From: Alphaproteobacteria bacterium
Lineage (GTDB): Bacteria > Pseudomonadota > Alphaproteobacteria > Micropepsales > Micropepsaceae
DNA: 64,000 bases
Assembly (NCBI GenBank): GCA_017983635.1
Contig: JAGOBA010000002.1
Coordinates: 539,418 to 603,417 of the forward strand
Direction: 5' to 3'
Position 1 is the stretch's first letter; each line of letters begins with the position of its first letter. Below the pieces are notes generated by a model. The model was given only the letters and a program-made list of their open reading frames with translations, did no database searches and was not told the origin of the DNA. The position numbers and the translations under genes are program-made. Below, one piece after another: positions 42,952 through 52,441 of this stretch.

Positions 42952-45339
42952 ATGGCAAACGAACAATCCAACGCGCGCATGTCGGTCTCGGATCGCATTG
43001 TGACAACATACACTTGGCTGGTTCTCAAGACGCGCTGGCTCGTTCTAATTCTCAGCATTGCATCTGCCCTCGCCGCCGGCTACGGCGCGCAGTATCTGAC
43101 GTTTTCCAACAACTATCGCTATTTCTTCGGCGCCGACAATCCGCAACTCCAAGCGTTCAACGAACTCCAAAACGTCTATTCGAAACGCGACAACCTTCTT
43201 GTCGTCATCAAGCCGAAGTCCGGCCGCGTCTTCGAGCCAAAGCTGCTGCAACGAATCAAAGAACTGACCGAAGCGGCGTGGAAGTTGCCCTACGTCATCA
43301 GGGTCGACTCGATCACGAACTTCCAGCACACGACGGCGCAAGGCGACGACCTGATCGTGGCCGATCTCATCGGCGACCCGGCGAAGTTAACGCCTGAAGA
43401 GCTGGATCGCGCCAAGTCGGTGGCACTCAACGAACCGCTGATTTTGCGTCGGTTGATCTCTCCGGATGCCTCAACGACCGGCGTGAACATGACGATGCTC
43501 ATGCCGGATGACGACCCGAAAAATCCGGAAGCGCGCCTCGCGGCGGCGAAAACGATGGCGGCGGTCGGGGCTGTGGTCGACAAATTCCGCGCGGACATGC
43601 CGGATGCGACCGTTGCACTCTCGGGCTCCGTGGCGCTCTCGAACGCGTTCAGCGACGCGGTCGCCCAAGATCTTTCGACGCTCGTGCCGCTGATGTACGT
43701 CGTCGTTGCGCTGCTAACGTGGTTGCTGCTGCGGTCGGTGAGCGCCATGATCGCCGTCATCCTGGTGATCGGCCTCTCGACGATCAGCGCGATGGGATTG
43801 GCCGGCTGGATCGGGTTCACGCTGACGCCACCGTCATCGCTGGCGCCCATCATCATCCTGACCCTCGCGGTTGCCGATAGCGTTCACATCTTGAACTCCG
43901 TCTTCTCGTACTTGCGCCGCGGTTACTCGCGAGAGCAGGCGATCATCGAGTCGATGCGCGTGAACTTCCTGGCTGTGTTCCTGACCAGCTTCACCACTGC
44001 GATTGGCTTCCTGTCGCTGAACACCTCAGATGCGCCGCCGTTCCGCGATTTGGGCAACATCGTGACGCTCGGGGTCATCACGGCGTGGATCTATTCGATC
44101 ACGTTCATCCCGGCGTTCCTGTCGGTGATCCCGTTGAAAGCGTCGGGCCACGCCGATACCGAGCAAGCGCCCGGCATGGCAATACTCGCGAACGTCGTCA
44201 TTAAGCTTCGTTGGTTCTGGCTCGTCGCGATGACGGCACTCACGGTCTATCTCGGCATGCAGATCCCGAAGATCGAACTCAACGACCAGTTCGTGCACTG
44301 GTTCGACAAGTCAACGGAGTTCCGCCGCAACGCCGACTTCATGATTGAAAACTTGACCGGCATCATGACGATCGAATTCTCCGTGAAGTCGGGCGAGGAA
44401 AACGGCGTCACGAGCCCTGAGTTCTTGAAGAAGCTCGAGGGCTTCCAGGTTTGGGCCATGGCGCAAAAGCACGTGGTGCACGTCCAGTCGATCACCGACG
44501 TGATGAAGCGGTTGAATAAGAGCATGAACGGCGACGACCCGGCGTTTTATCGTCTGCCGGATAACCGTCAGCTCGCCGCCCAGTATCTGCTGCTCTACGA
44601 ACTATCGCTGCCACTAGGGCTCGACCTCAACGACCAAATCAACGTCGACAAGTCGTCGGCTCGCATCGTCGTCACGATGGGCGACGTGACCAGCAATTAC
44701 ACACGCTGGTTCAAGACAGAAGGTGACAAGTGGGTCAGGACGAATATCCCGTCATCGTCGGCGACCGAAGGCGCAAGCCCAGGCGTGATGTTCTCTTACA
44801 TTGCTCAGCGAAACATCGAGAGCAACATTCTGTCGATCTTCATCGCCTTCACGCTGATCTCGTTGTCGTTGATCATTCCGTTCCGGTCGTTGAAGCACGG
44901 GCTCGTGTCGATCGTTCCGAACGCGGTTCCCGCGATCTTGACGTTCGGCATCTGGTATTTCTTGCAAGGTCGCGTCGGCATGGCGTCCGCCGTGGTCACT
45001 TCGTCGAGCCTAGGCATCATCGTCGATTCGACGATCCACATTCTGAGCAAATACTTGCGCGCGCGGCGCGAGGAGGGCGCCTCGCCCGAAGACGCGGTGA
45101 GGTACGCATTCTCGACTGTGGGTCCGGCACTTTGGGTGCTCACGTTGATGCTCGTGATAGGCTTCGGCATCTTGGCGCTCTCGCCGTTCGAAGTGAACAA
45201 AGCTCTGGGTCAGATGACCGCGCTCGCCATCGCCTGCGCCCTCATCGCCGACTTCTTCCTGTTGCCGCCGCTCTTGATCGCGATCGACCGGATGTCTAGC
45301 CGGAAGACGGCGCAACCCATCACAGCTCCAGCGGAATGA
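42952..45339 (+). CDS. MMPL/RND-type exporter
   Basis: Start chosen at 42952 (MANEQSNARM); the open frame upstream covers the operator. The 795-residue protein is an RND permease of the MMPL type with two repeats: a first helix (about 30-50), a large periplasmic domain, five helices (about 220-400) including DSVHILNSVFSYLRRG, then the second helix/porter/five-helix half with SSLGIIVDSTIHILSKYLR. The D residues in LAVADSVH and IIVDSTIH are typical proton-relay positions. Such exporters move lipids or hydrophobic molecules. It is followed by a LolA-like protein and a predicted outer-membrane barrel, a likely functional unit. Confidence 0.85.
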   Translation: MANEQSNARMSVSDRIVTTYTWLVLKTRWLVLILSIASALAAGYGAQYLTFSNNYRYFFGADNPQLQAFNELQNVYSKRDNLLVVIKPKSGRVFEPKLLQRIKELTEAAWKLPYVIRVDSITNFQHTTAQGDDLIVADLIGDPAKLTPEELDRAKSVALNEPLILRRLISPDASTTGVNMTMLMPDDDPKNPEARLAAAKTMAAVGAVVDKFRADMPDATVALSGSVALSNAFSDAVAQDLSTLVPLMYVVVALLTWLLLRSVSAMIAVILVIGLSTISAMGLAGWIGFTLTPPSSLAPIIILTLAVADSVHILNSVFSYLRRGYSREQAIIESMRVNFLAVFLTSFTTAIGFLSLNTSDAPPFRDLGNIVTLGVITAWIYSITFIPAFLSVIPLKASGHADTEQAPGMAILANVVIKLRWFWLVAMTALTVYLGMQIPKIELNDQFVHWFDKSTEFRRNADFMIENLTGIMTIEFSVKSGEENGVTSPEFLKKLEGFQVWAMAQKHVVHVQSITDVMKRLNKSMNGDDPAFYRLPDNRQLAAQYLLLYELSLPLGLDLNDQINVDKSSARIVVTMGDVTSNYTRWFKTEGDKWVRTNIPSSSATEGASPGVMFSYIAQRNIESNILSIFIAFTLISLSLIIPFRSLKHGLVSIVPNAVPAILTFGIWYFLQGRVGMASAVVTSSSLGIIVDSTIHILSKYLRARREEGASPEDAVRYAFSTVGPALWVLTLMLVIGFGILALSPFEVNKALGQMTALAIACALIADFFLLPPLLIAIDRMSSRKTAQPITAPAE

Positions 45340-45347
45340 GGAAATCC

Positions 45348-46151
45348 ATGCGAACACTGACACTCACACTCGCCTTTGCCGCGACGCTGCCGCTCGCAGC
45401 GCACGCGGAAACGCCCGAGCAAAAGGGCCTTGCCATTGCCGTCGAGGCGCAGAAGCGCAACGAGGGTTGGGTTGACTCGAAGGTCGACGCCAAGATGATT
45501 TTGGAGAACAAGCAGGGCGAAAAGAGCGAGCGCAACATGCGCTTGCGCGCGCTGGAAGTGATCTCCGACGTCGACGGTGACAAGTCGCTGACCTATTTCC
45601 AGTCGCCCGCCGATGTCCAAGGAACGGCGCTGCTCTCGTTCACCCACTTCAAGACGCCGGACGATCAATGGCTCTATTTGCCCGCGTTGAAGCGCGTGAA
45701 GCGGATCGCCTCGGCGAACAAGTCGGGCTCGTTCGTCGGCAGCGAATTCGCCTTCGAGGATCTACTTGCCCAAGAAGTTCAACGCTTCACGTACAAGTAC
45801 CTACGCGAGGAGCCCTGCCCGACGGACGAGGCAAAAGGCCTCGTGTGCTTGGTCAGCGAGCGCTTCCCGGCCTACGAAAACTCCGGCTATACGCGCCAGG
45901 TTAGCTGGGTCGACAAGAAGGATTACCAAGTCCGCAAGCTCGAGTTCTTCGACCGCAAGGCGGAACACTCGAAAACGCTGATGTTTACGGGTTACAAGCA
46001 ATACCTAGGCAAGTACTGGCGGCCGCACGTGCTTTCGATGGAAAACCATCAGACGGCCAAGAAAACCACACTTTCCTTTGGCAGTTACGAGTTGAACGCC
46101 AAAGTTGACCAAACCGAGTTCGACCCGGACGCGCTCGGCCGTCTGCGCTAG
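45348..46151 (+). CDS. LolA-like outer-membrane lipoprotein-sorting family protein
   Basis: The start at 45348 has a GAGGAAATCC ribosome region and opens a signal peptide (MRTLTLTLAFAATLPLAAHA). The 267-residue precursor has a LolA-like fold typical of proteins accompanying MMPL exporters: RNMRLRALEVISDVDGDKSLTYFQSPADVQGTALLSF, LYLPALKRVKRIASANKSGSFVGSEFAFEDL, and a C-terminal TLSFGSYELNAKVDQTEFDPDAL. It could receive hydrophobic cargo from the RND protein in the periplasm and hand it to the barrel. It follows the exporter by 8 bases. Confidence 0.82.
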   Translation: MRTLTLTLAFAATLPLAAHAETPEQKGLAIAVEAQKRNEGWVDSKVDAKMILENKQGEKSERNMRLRALEVISDVDGDKSLTYFQSPADVQGTALLSFTHFKTPDDQWLYLPALKRVKRIASANKSGSFVGSEFAFEDLLAQEVQRFTYKYLREEPCPTDEAKGLVCLVSERFPAYENSGYTRQVSWVDKKDYQVRKLEFFDRKAEHSKTLMFTGYKQYLGKYWRPHVLSMENHQTAKKTTLSFGSYELNAKVDQTEFDPDALGRLR

Positions 46152-46174
46152 ACTGAGGACGGGGTAGGGACCGC

Positions 46175-47368
46175 ATGCGGCGTTTGGCGATCATGGGCAT
46201 TCTTTTGGCGTGTGCGGGAGCCGCGCGCGCCGAGCCGATTGAGCTGTCCGGTTACGTCGCCGGCGAAGTCCGCATATTCCCGGCAGAGCCCAAGTTCCCC
46301 GCGCAACACGAAAGCACCTTCAGCCCGTCGCTGGCGCTGCAGCCGGAACTGCGCTGGAAACTCGGCGAGCAAAGCACGCTGACGTTGATTCCGTTCGGCC
46401 GCGTCGATGCGGACGACGACGAGCGCACGCACTGGGACGTCCGCGAAGCGAACTGGCTCTACAACGCCGGCGACTGGGACCTTCGCGTCGGCCTCGGCAA
46501 GGTCTTCTGGGGCGTCGCGGAGTCGCGCCATCTGGTCGACATCGTCAACCAGACCGATCTCGTCGAATCGCTCGACGAAGAGGATAAGCTCGGCCAACCG
46601 ATGGTGAACCTGAACGTCATCACCGGCTTCGGCACATGGAGCGCGTTCGTCCTACCCTATTTCCGCGAACGCACATTCACAGGCCCCGAAGGCCGCCCTG
46701 GTCTGCCGCTGCGCGTCGCTGAGGATCTCGCCGTGTTCGAGTCGGACGACGAGGAGCGCCATATAGACTTCGCGCTGCGCTGGCAGGAGCGGGTGGGGAA
46801 CTTCGACGTTGGCCTCTCGCACTTCCACGGCACGGGTCGCGAACCACGCCTCGTGCCGACACTGGTGCCCGGCGGACCCGTCTTCGTCCCGCACTACGAC
46901 CAGATCGACCAAACAGGCCTGGACGTGCAGGCGACATTCGACGCCTGGCTGTTGAAGCTCGAAGTGATCACGCGCTCCGGTCAAGGCGACACGTTCCTGG
47001 CCGCAACGGCGGGTTTCGAATACACGCTCTACCAGGTCTTCGAAAGCAGCGCCGACCTAGGTCTGATCGCCGAGTACCACCACGACGGCCGCGATGACTT
47101 TGCGCCGTTCTCAATCTTCGACGACGACGTGATGGTGGGCGCGCGGCTTGCCCTCAACGACCAAGACGACACGAGTTTCCTGGGCGGCGCGATTGTTGAC
47201 GTCGAAACGCAAACGACGTTCACAACCGTCGAATTCGCGACGCGCATCGCCGAAGGATGGAAGCTTGAAGTCGAAGGTCGCTTCCTGCCGTACGTCGCAA
47301 ACGGCACGAACGAATCGAATCTGGAGCGCGACCACACAATGGAAGTCCGCGTGCTCCGTTACTTCTGA
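46175..47368 (+). CDS. Predicted outer-membrane beta-barrel partner of the exporter
   Basis: The 397-residue protein has a signal peptide (cleavage after ARA, residues 1-19). The rest is made of alternating amphipathic strands rich in Y, F, W and D/E (for example TLTLIPFGRVDADDDERTHWDVREANWLYNAGDWDLRVGLGKVFWG) and ends in VRVLRYF, a C-terminal phenylalanine typical of Omp85-assembled barrels. It resembles DUF1302-like barrels that accompany MMPL and LolA-like proteins in other bacteria. It is the last gene of the exporter operon, 23 bases after the LolA-like gene, and converges with the Gfo/Idh gene. Confidence 0.75.
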   Translation: MRRLAIMGILLACAGAARAEPIELSGYVAGEVRIFPAEPKFPAQHESTFSPSLALQPELRWKLGEQSTLTLIPFGRVDADDDERTHWDVREANWLYNAGDWDLRVGLGKVFWGVAESRHLVDIVNQTDLVESLDEEDKLGQPMVNLNVITGFGTWSAFVLPYFRERTFTGPEGRPGLPLRVAEDLAVFESDDEERHIDFALRWQERVGNFDVGLSHFHGTGREPRLVPTLVPGGPVFVPHYDQIDQTGLDVQATFDAWLLKLEVITRSGQGDTFLAATAGFEYTLYQVFESSADLGLIAEYHHDGRDDFAPFSIFDDDVMVGARLALNDQDDTSFLGGAIVDVETQTTFTTVEFATRIAEGWKLEVEGRFLPYVANGTNESNLERDHTMEVRVLRYF

Positions 47369-47375
47369 CGGCCGC

Positions 47376-48527
47376 TTACGCCACCTTCATAGCTGTGTCG
47401 AGCGTGTCCCACATCGCGGTACAGTCGACGACTTGACCCAAAGCAAGGGCCTTATCGATCGCCATTACGGTGAGCCCCGCCTCGATCGCCTGAAACGGCG
47501 ACACTGGAAATTCCGCCTCGTCCTCAAGAGCCGCGATCAGGTCGCGCGCCATCGCGAAGTCGGCGCCGTTGTGATCGCTCTCCGACACCTGAAACTGCTT
47601 TCGGAACGGCGGCCCCAACTCCAGGTTCCGCCGCCACATCAGCGTATTGCGCACCAGATCGGCGATCAGCGTGCCCTCGGTCCCCGCCACATACCAGCGC
47701 CGCTCGCGCAACGCCGTGCTCGTGTTCGCGTGGAACGACAGCTGCACGCCGTTCAAGTACTCGACCAACGCCGTCTGATGATCGGTCACGTCCATGTCGC
47801 TCGAGAACGCATCCGCGTCGGCCGCCCAGCCGCCGGGCCAAACCTCGAACGCGGGACTGCCGTCCGAGTAGCTGCGCGCGCCAGGCTCCCGGTCGTGCCG
47901 GAAGATGCCGCGCCCGCCAAAGCTCACAACGCGTTGTGCGCGCGCGCCGGCAATGTCGCTCAAAATATCGAAGTCGTGACACACCTTGTCGAGCAGGAAC
48001 GATCCGCCCCATTCCCGACGGCGCCGCCAATTGCGCGCCAGATAGGCGCCGTGCTCCGGCGGCAGATGCTCGGTCGCGTCGATCGACACGATCTGCCCCA
48101 AATGCCCCTCTTGGATGATCGACAGTATCTCGCGCACGATCGGCGCCGACCGCAATACGAGCCCCACGTAAAGCGATGGTGTCGCTTCGTTCGAAAGCCG
48201 TTGCGCCAATGCGTAGGACTCGTTCTCTGTCCGCACGATCGGCTTCTCCGCGAACACCGGCGCCTCGCCGTAAAGCGCCAGCATCAAGTGTTCGGCATGC
48301 AAGTGATTGGGCGAGCCGATCATCACCAAGTCGTGCTTGCCCGCCGTCAGCAATTGCTCGACGCTGTTCAGCGCCTCGCCGACCTTGATCCCCTCGCGCA
48401 CGACGCGTTCCAGACCGACAGGCTCGGGGTCCACATAGCGAGTGATTTCGAAATCGGCGCCGGCGGCTTTAAGCGCCGACAACACGGCGGACATGCGCTG
48501 GCCCAAGCCGATGACGGCGAACCGCAT
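47376..48527 (-). CDS. Gfo/Idh/MocA-family oxidoreductase
   Basis: The 383-residue protein has the N-terminal NAD(P)-binding fold (MRFAVIGLGQRMSAVLSAL), the VMIGSPNHLHAEHLMLAL and FAEKPI segments including the E-K-P motif, and a C-terminal GFO_IDH domain with GGSFLLDKVCHDFD containing the D-H pair typical for these enzymes. Members oxidise sugars, inositols or their derivatives; substrate unknown. The ATG at 48527 is preferred to the GTG one codon earlier. It follows the VOC gene on the same strand after 7 bases and may share its transcript. Confidence 0.85.
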   Translation of the reverse strand: MRFAVIGLGQRMSAVLSALKAAGADFEITRYVDPEPVGLERVVREGIKVGEALNSVEQLLTAGKHDLVMIGSPNHLHAEHLMLALYGEAPVFAEKPIVRTENESYALAQRLSNEATPSLYVGLVLRSAPIVREILSIIQEGHLGQIVSIDATEHLPPEHGAYLARNWRRRREWGGSFLLDKVCHDFDILSDIAGARAQRVVSFGGRGIFRHDREPGARSYSDGSPAFEVWPGGWAADADAFSSDMDVTDHQTALVEYLNGVQLSFHANTSTALRERRWYVAGTEGTLIADLVRNTLMWRRNLELGPPFRKQFQVSESDHNGADFAMARDLIAALEDEAEFPVSPFQAIEAGLTVMAIDKALALGQVVDCTAMWDTLDTAMKVA

Positions 48528-48534
48528 CACGGCT

Positions 48535-48894
48535 TCACGTTTCCATCCGCGGGCAGCCGACGCGAAGCATATTGCCGTTGACGTCGATGAGCGCGAATTC
48601 CGGCACGCCCCAGGGCTTCTGCTCGATCGGCATCAACCGGCCGACTTTCGCCGCAGCAAAGGCGGCGTAGATGGCTTTCAGGTCGTCGGTGTAGATGTAA
48701 CAGGTGTGATCGCGGATCGTGCCGTCGATCCCCGGCGCTTCGAAAAACTGAATCTGCACGCCGTCGCGCATCATGAACAGGAATGAATCCGGCGGGTCCT
48801 GCTCATGCGCGCAAATGAAGCCCAGCTTTTCGTAGAACGCGCGCGTCTCCTTCGAGTTGCGCATCGGCAGAGTTGGGACCGCGAAATCGCTCAT
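48535..48894 (-). CDS. VOC-superfamily (glyoxalase/bleomycin-resistance-like) protein
   Basis: The 119-residue protein is a single VOC module: AVPTLPMRNSKETRAFYEKLGF, FLFMMRDGVQIQFFEAPG, then CYIYTDDLKAIYAAF and FALIDVNGNMLRVG. It is like the bleomycin-resistance/glyoxalase I group; substrate and metal unknown. The ATG at 48894 overlaps the stop of the 3-hydroxyacyl-CoA dehydrogenase gene by one base (TGATG), so it is translated with it. It is likely a bystander or detoxification protein in this transcript. Confidence 0.75.
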   Translation of the reverse strand: MSDFAVPTLPMRNSKETRAFYEKLGFICAHEQDPPDSFLFMMRDGVQIQFFEAPGIDGTIRDHTCYIYTDDLKAIYAAFAAAKVGRLMPIEQKPWGVPEFALIDVNGNMLRVGCPRMET

Positions 48895-49769
48895 CAGCGC
48901 GTCGGCACCGGTTTCTCGCCGCGATAGTCGTAGAACCCGCGCTTCGTCTTCTGTCCAAGCCAACCGGCCTCGACATACTTCACCAGAAGCGGGCAGGGCC
49001 GGTACTTCGAATCCGCGAGTCCTTCGTACAGCACCTGCATCACCGACAAACACGTATCGAGCCCGATGAAATCGGCCAGCTGCAGCGGGCCCATCGGATG
49101 GTTCGCGCCAAGCCGCATGGCCGTGTCGATCGCCTCCACCGTGCCGACGCCTTCATACAGCGTGTAGACGGCCTCGTTGATCATCGGCAACAAAATGCGG
49201 TTGACGATGAAAGCTGGGAAATCTTCCGAGTTCGCTGACGTCTTGCCAAGCCGCTTGACCAGCCCCTGCACCGTCAAGAACGTCTCTTCTTCCGTCGCGA
49301 TCCCGCGGATCAGCTCGACGAGCTGCATCAGCGGAACCGGGTTCATGAAGTGTAGTCCGATAAACCGCTCCGGCCGGTCGGTCACGGCGGCGAGCCGCGT
49401 GATCGAAATCGACGACGTATTCGTCGCGATCATCGCCTGCGGCGACAGCTTTGGACAAAGGTCGCGGAAAATTTGCTTCTTCAGCTTCTCGTCTTCCGTC
49501 GCCGCTTCGATTGCAAGGTCGACCTTCGCGAACTCGTCGAGCGACGGCGCTGCATGAATATGCTTCAGCGCCTTGTCCTTCTCCGCATCGCTGATCTTGC
49601 CGCGCGCCACCTGGCGCGAGAGGTTGCCCGAGATGATCTCGAACGACGCCTCGATCCGCTCGCGCTTCACGTCGTTGATCAACACGTCATAGCCCGCAAG
49701 CGCACACACATGGGCGATCCCGTTGCCCATCTGCCCTGCGCCGATTACGCCAATACGTTGGATTTCCAT
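48894..49769 (-). CDS. hbd: 3-hydroxybutyryl-CoA dehydrogenase
   Basis: The 291-residue protein starts with the NAD-binding motif RIGVIGAGQMGNGIAHVCAL and has the family active-site residues H140 (in GLHFMNPVPLMQLVE) and E152 plus conserved S120/S119 in NTSSIS. The C-terminal domain (INEAVYTLYEGVGTVEAIDTAMRLGANHPMGPL) is standard. It oxidises 3-hydroxybutyryl-CoA to acetoacetyl-CoA or the reverse, and belongs with polyhydroxybutyrate and ethylmalonyl-CoA metabolism. It is downstream of etfB-etfA on the same strand. Confidence 0.93.
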   Translation of the reverse strand: MEIQRIGVIGAGQMGNGIAHVCALAGYDVLINDVKRERIEASFEIISGNLSRQVARGKISDAEKDKALKHIHAAPSLDEFAKVDLAIEAATEDEKLKKQIFRDLCPKLSPQAMIATNTSSISITRLAAVTDRPERFIGLHFMNPVPLMQLVELIRGIATEEETFLTVQGLVKRLGKTSANSEDFPAFIVNRILLPMINEAVYTLYEGVGTVEAIDTAMRLGANHPMGPLQLADFIGLDTCLSVMQVLYEGLADSKYRPCPLLVKYVEAGWLGQKTKRGFYDYRGEKPVPTR

Positions 49770-49845
49770 GGCACCTATCTCAAAGCCGTTTCGCGCGTAC
49801 ATTCCCGCGCGGTTTAAGTTGCTTGTGGTTTCGCCGGAGTTCGCC

Positions 49846-50790
49846 CTAGTAGCCCTGCTTCTTCAGCTCGTCGTCCAATTCCGGCACCGCCTTGAACAGG
49901 TCGGCGACGAGGCCGTAGTCGGCCACTTGGAAGATCGGGGCTTCCTCGTCCTTGTTGATCGCGACGATGACCTTCGAGTCTTTCATACCCGCCAAATGCT
50001 GAATGGCGCCTGAAATGCCGACAGCGATGTAGAGTTCTGGCGCCACGACCTTACCGGTCTGCCCGACTTGGTAGTCGTTCGGCACGAAGCCCGCATCGAC
50101 CGCGGCCCGGCTCGCGCCGACGGCGGCCTTCAAGCGGTCCGCGACTTTCTCCAATAGGTGGAAATTGTCCCCCGACTGCATACCGCGCCCGCCCGAGACG
50201 ACGACGCGCGCCGCCGCCAGTTCCGGTCGCTCCGACTTCGAAAGCTCTTCGCGGACAAATTCCGCGACGCCAGGGCCTTTAGCCGCGCCAACCACTTCCA
50301 CCGCCGCCGCGCCGGTCTGCTCCGCCGCCTTGAACGCGGTCGAGCGCACGGTGATCACCTTCTTCGCCCCAGCCGGCGCCTGCACTTGCTGCATCGCGTT
50401 GCCGGCATAGATCGGCCGCGTGAACGTATCGGGCGCATCGACCGACACGATCTCCGATATCTGCGCCGCATCGAGCGCCGCCGCGATCCGCGGCATGAAG
50501 TTCTTCCCGCTGACCGAAGCCGGCGACAGCACCGCGTCGTACTTGCCGGCAAGTTCGACGACGAGGGCCGCCATGTTCTCGGCCAGCTGGTTGGCATACT
50601 GCGCGTCGTCGGCGAGCAGCACCTTCGCGGCACCCGCGATCTTGGCCGCCGCGTCGGCAATGCCGCGCACATTGTGTCCGGCGACCAAAACGTCAACCGG
50701 TCCACCCAGTGCCGCCGCAGCCGTCATCGACTTCGCGGTGGAATCCTTCAATGACTTGTTGTCGTGTTCGGCAATCAGAAGAACGGCCAT
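49846..50790 (-). CDS. etfA: Electron transfer flavoprotein alpha subunit
   Basis: The 314-residue subunit shows the C-terminal FAD-binding domain: RVVVSGGRGMQSGDNFHLLEKVADRL, PNDYQVGQTGKVVAPELYIAVGISGAIQHLAGM, and NKDEEAPIFQVADYGLVADLF. With EtfB it carries electrons from acyl-CoA dehydrogenases to ETF:quinone oxidoreductase. It starts one base before the end of etfB, so the two are coupled. The methylsuccinyl-CoA dehydrogenase at 56.1 kb is a likely electron donor. Confidence 0.95.
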   Translation of the reverse strand: MAVLLIAEHDNKSLKDSTAKSMTAAAALGGPVDVLVAGHNVRGIADAAAKIAGAAKVLLADDAQYANQLAENMAALVVELAGKYDAVLSPASVSGKNFMPRIAAALDAAQISEIVSVDAPDTFTRPIYAGNAMQQVQAPAGAKKVITVRSTAFKAAEQTGAAAVEVVGAAKGPGVAEFVREELSKSERPELAAARVVVSGGRGMQSGDNFHLLEKVADRLKAAVGASRAAVDAGFVPNDYQVGQTGKVVAPELYIAVGISGAIQHLAGMKDSKVIVAINKDEEAPIFQVADYGLVADLFKAVPELDDELKKQGY

Positions 50791-50791
50791 A

Positions 50792-51541
50792 TCAGATAAC
50801 CCCCGCTTCGTTCTTCAGCTTTTCGACCAGCTCCTGCACGGTCTTGACCTTGACGCCGCCCTTGCGCTTCGGCGGCTCGCTGACCTTCAGCACCTTCAAC
50901 CGCGGCGTCACGTCGACGCCGTAATCGGCAGGCGACTTCTCGTCGATCGGCTTCTTCTTGGCCTTCATAATGTTGGGAAGAGACGCATAGCGCGGCTCGT
51001 TCAAACGCAAATCCGTCGTCACGATCGCCGGCAGGTTCAGCTTTACCGTCTGCAAACCGCCATCCACTTCGCGCGTCACTTCCGCCTTGCCGCCTTCGAT
51101 AACAACCTTCGAAGCGAACGTACCCTGGCCCCAGCCGAGCAATTGCGCGAGCATCTGGCCGGTCTGATTGCAATCGTCGTCGATCGCTTGCTTGCCCAGA
51201 ATGATGAGCTGCGGCCCCTCGGCCTTCGCGATCGCGGCCAACACTTTAGCGACCGCAATCGGTTCGACCTCGTGCGGGACCTTCACCAGGATCCCGCGGT
51301 CCGCACCCATGGCGAGCGCGGTGCGGATGGTCTCTTGGCACTCTTGCGGGCCGACGGACACGGCAATGATCTCCGTCGCCACGCCCTTTTCTTTGAGCCG
51401 GATCGCTTCTTCGACCCCGATCTCATCGAACGGATTCATCGACATCTTCACGTTGGCAAGATCGACGCCCGTTTGGTCCGCCTTGACGCGGATTTTCACG
51501 TTGTAGTCGACCACGCGCTTGATCGGGACAAGCACCTTCAT
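50792..51541 (-). CDS. etfB: Electron transfer flavoprotein beta subunit
   Basis: Start at 51541 ([19 protein letters not shown]) gives 249 residues, the family size. The AMP-binding and ETF-beta signature is [39 protein letters not shown] (read in parts). It pairs with EtfA, whose gene begins 1 base further on. About 80 bases upstream lies a 15-base inverted repeat resembling the one upstream of the crotonyl-CoA carboxylase/reductase gene, which may be a shared operator. Confidence 0.95.
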   Translation of the reverse strand: MKVLVPIKRVVDYNVKIRVKADQTGVDLANVKMSMNPFDEIGVEEAIRLKEKGVATEIIAVSVGPQECQETIRTALAMGADRGILVKVPHEVEPIAVAKVLAAIAKAEGPQLIILGKQAIDDDCNQTGQMLAQLLGWGQGTFASKVVIEGGKAEVTREVDGGLQTVKLNLPAIVTTDLRLNEPRYASLPNIMKAKKKPIDEKSPADYGVDVTPRLKVLKVSEPPKRKGGVKVKTVQELVEKLKNEAGVI

Positions 51542-51620
51542 CAGGCTGGTTCTCTCCAGTGGGATTGGGCGGTGCTGTGGGCGCGGGAGCGCACCGGCAG
51601 CCGGAATGTCATTCCTGTAA

Positions 51621-51635
51621 TTGTGCGGTGCACAA
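51621..51635. promoter_or_regulatory. TGC-N3-GCA-type inverted repeat upstream of etfB
   Basis: TTGTGC (51621-51626) and GCACAA (51630-51635) flank a 3-base spacer. Read on the minus strand it is TTGTGCACCGCACAA, similar at 12 of 15 positions to the plus-strand sequence TTGTGCACTGCAATA at 60856-60870, upstream of ccr. It is about 80 bases before the etfB start codon. Confidence 0.5.
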
Positions 51636-51727
51636 ATTACGTGCAACCGCCAATCGTGTCAACGAAACCGGGGTTTGAGCCACGGAATAAGATTAACGGG
51701 CTTTGGGAGGCCGGAGCCCCCCAACCC

Positions 51728-52423
51728 CTAGCGTTCCGGTGCCGACCCAAACAGAGGCTGGTCAGCCCGTTTGAAAATCACGACCAGAAGCACCCCTGCC
51801 ACGAACCCACCCACATGCGCCCACCAAGCGGTCCCATCTTCGACCTTGGTCAGGATGAAGAACGCTTGTGTCGCCAACCAAGCGCCGATGACAAGGTAAG
51901 CCGGCAGCTTCAGAGGGATTCGCATGAACGCCAGCGACCACATCCTGACCCGCGGGTAGAGCATCAGATAGGCGCCCACCACCCCACCGATCGCACCCGA
52001 TGCGCCGATCAACGGCGCCTCCGATCCGACATTCGCATAAGCATGCGCAAAGCCCGCCGCCACCCCGCACAGCAGATAGAAGATCAAGAAGCGAAACGTC
52101 CCCATCGCGTCTTCGACGTTGTCGCCGAAGACCCACAGAAACAGCATGTTTCCGATCAGATGCCACCAGTCGCCATGCAGGAACATATAGGTCAGCAACG
52201 TCGCTTCCGGCGGCAAGAAAGCGAACTCCGCCGGTAATCGCGCGCCGCCCAGCAGCGTCGTCGGAATGAGACCCGCCGACATCGCGACCTTGACCGCGCT
52301 GGTCTCGCCCAGCGTGTCCTGCCACATGAAAACGATGGTGTTGATCAGTATGAGCGTGACGGTCGCGTATTGGAACGAGATGACTTTGAGCGGATTGTCA
52401 TCTTTGAGCGGCAGAAAAACCAT
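51728..52423 (-). CDS. Rhomboid-family intramembrane serine protease
   Basis: The start at 52423 (MVFLPLKDDNPLK) gives 231 residues with about six transmembrane helices. The catalytic serine is S142 in LIGASGAIGGVVGAY and the histidine is H203 in WWAHVGGFVAG; the HLIGN motif at 88-92 in helix 2 is also present. Rhomboids cleave membrane proteins within the bilayer; the substrate here is unknown. A perfect 9-bp stem hairpin sits 19-41 bases before the start codon, between this gene and the upstream YbjN gene. Confidence 0.9.
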   Translation of the reverse strand: MVFLPLKDDNPLKVISFQYATVTLILINTIVFMWQDTLGETSAVKVAMSAGLIPTTLLGGARLPAEFAFLPPEATLLTYMFLHGDWWHLIGNMLFLWVFGDNVEDAMGTFRFLIFYLLCGVAAGFAHAYANVGSEAPLIGASGAIGGVVGAYLMLYPRVRMWSLAFMRIPLKLPAYLVIGAWLATQAFFILTKVEDGTAWWAHVGGFVAGVLLVVIFKRADQPLFGSAPER

Positions 52424-52441
52424 GAAGTCCTCAAGTGTCGG

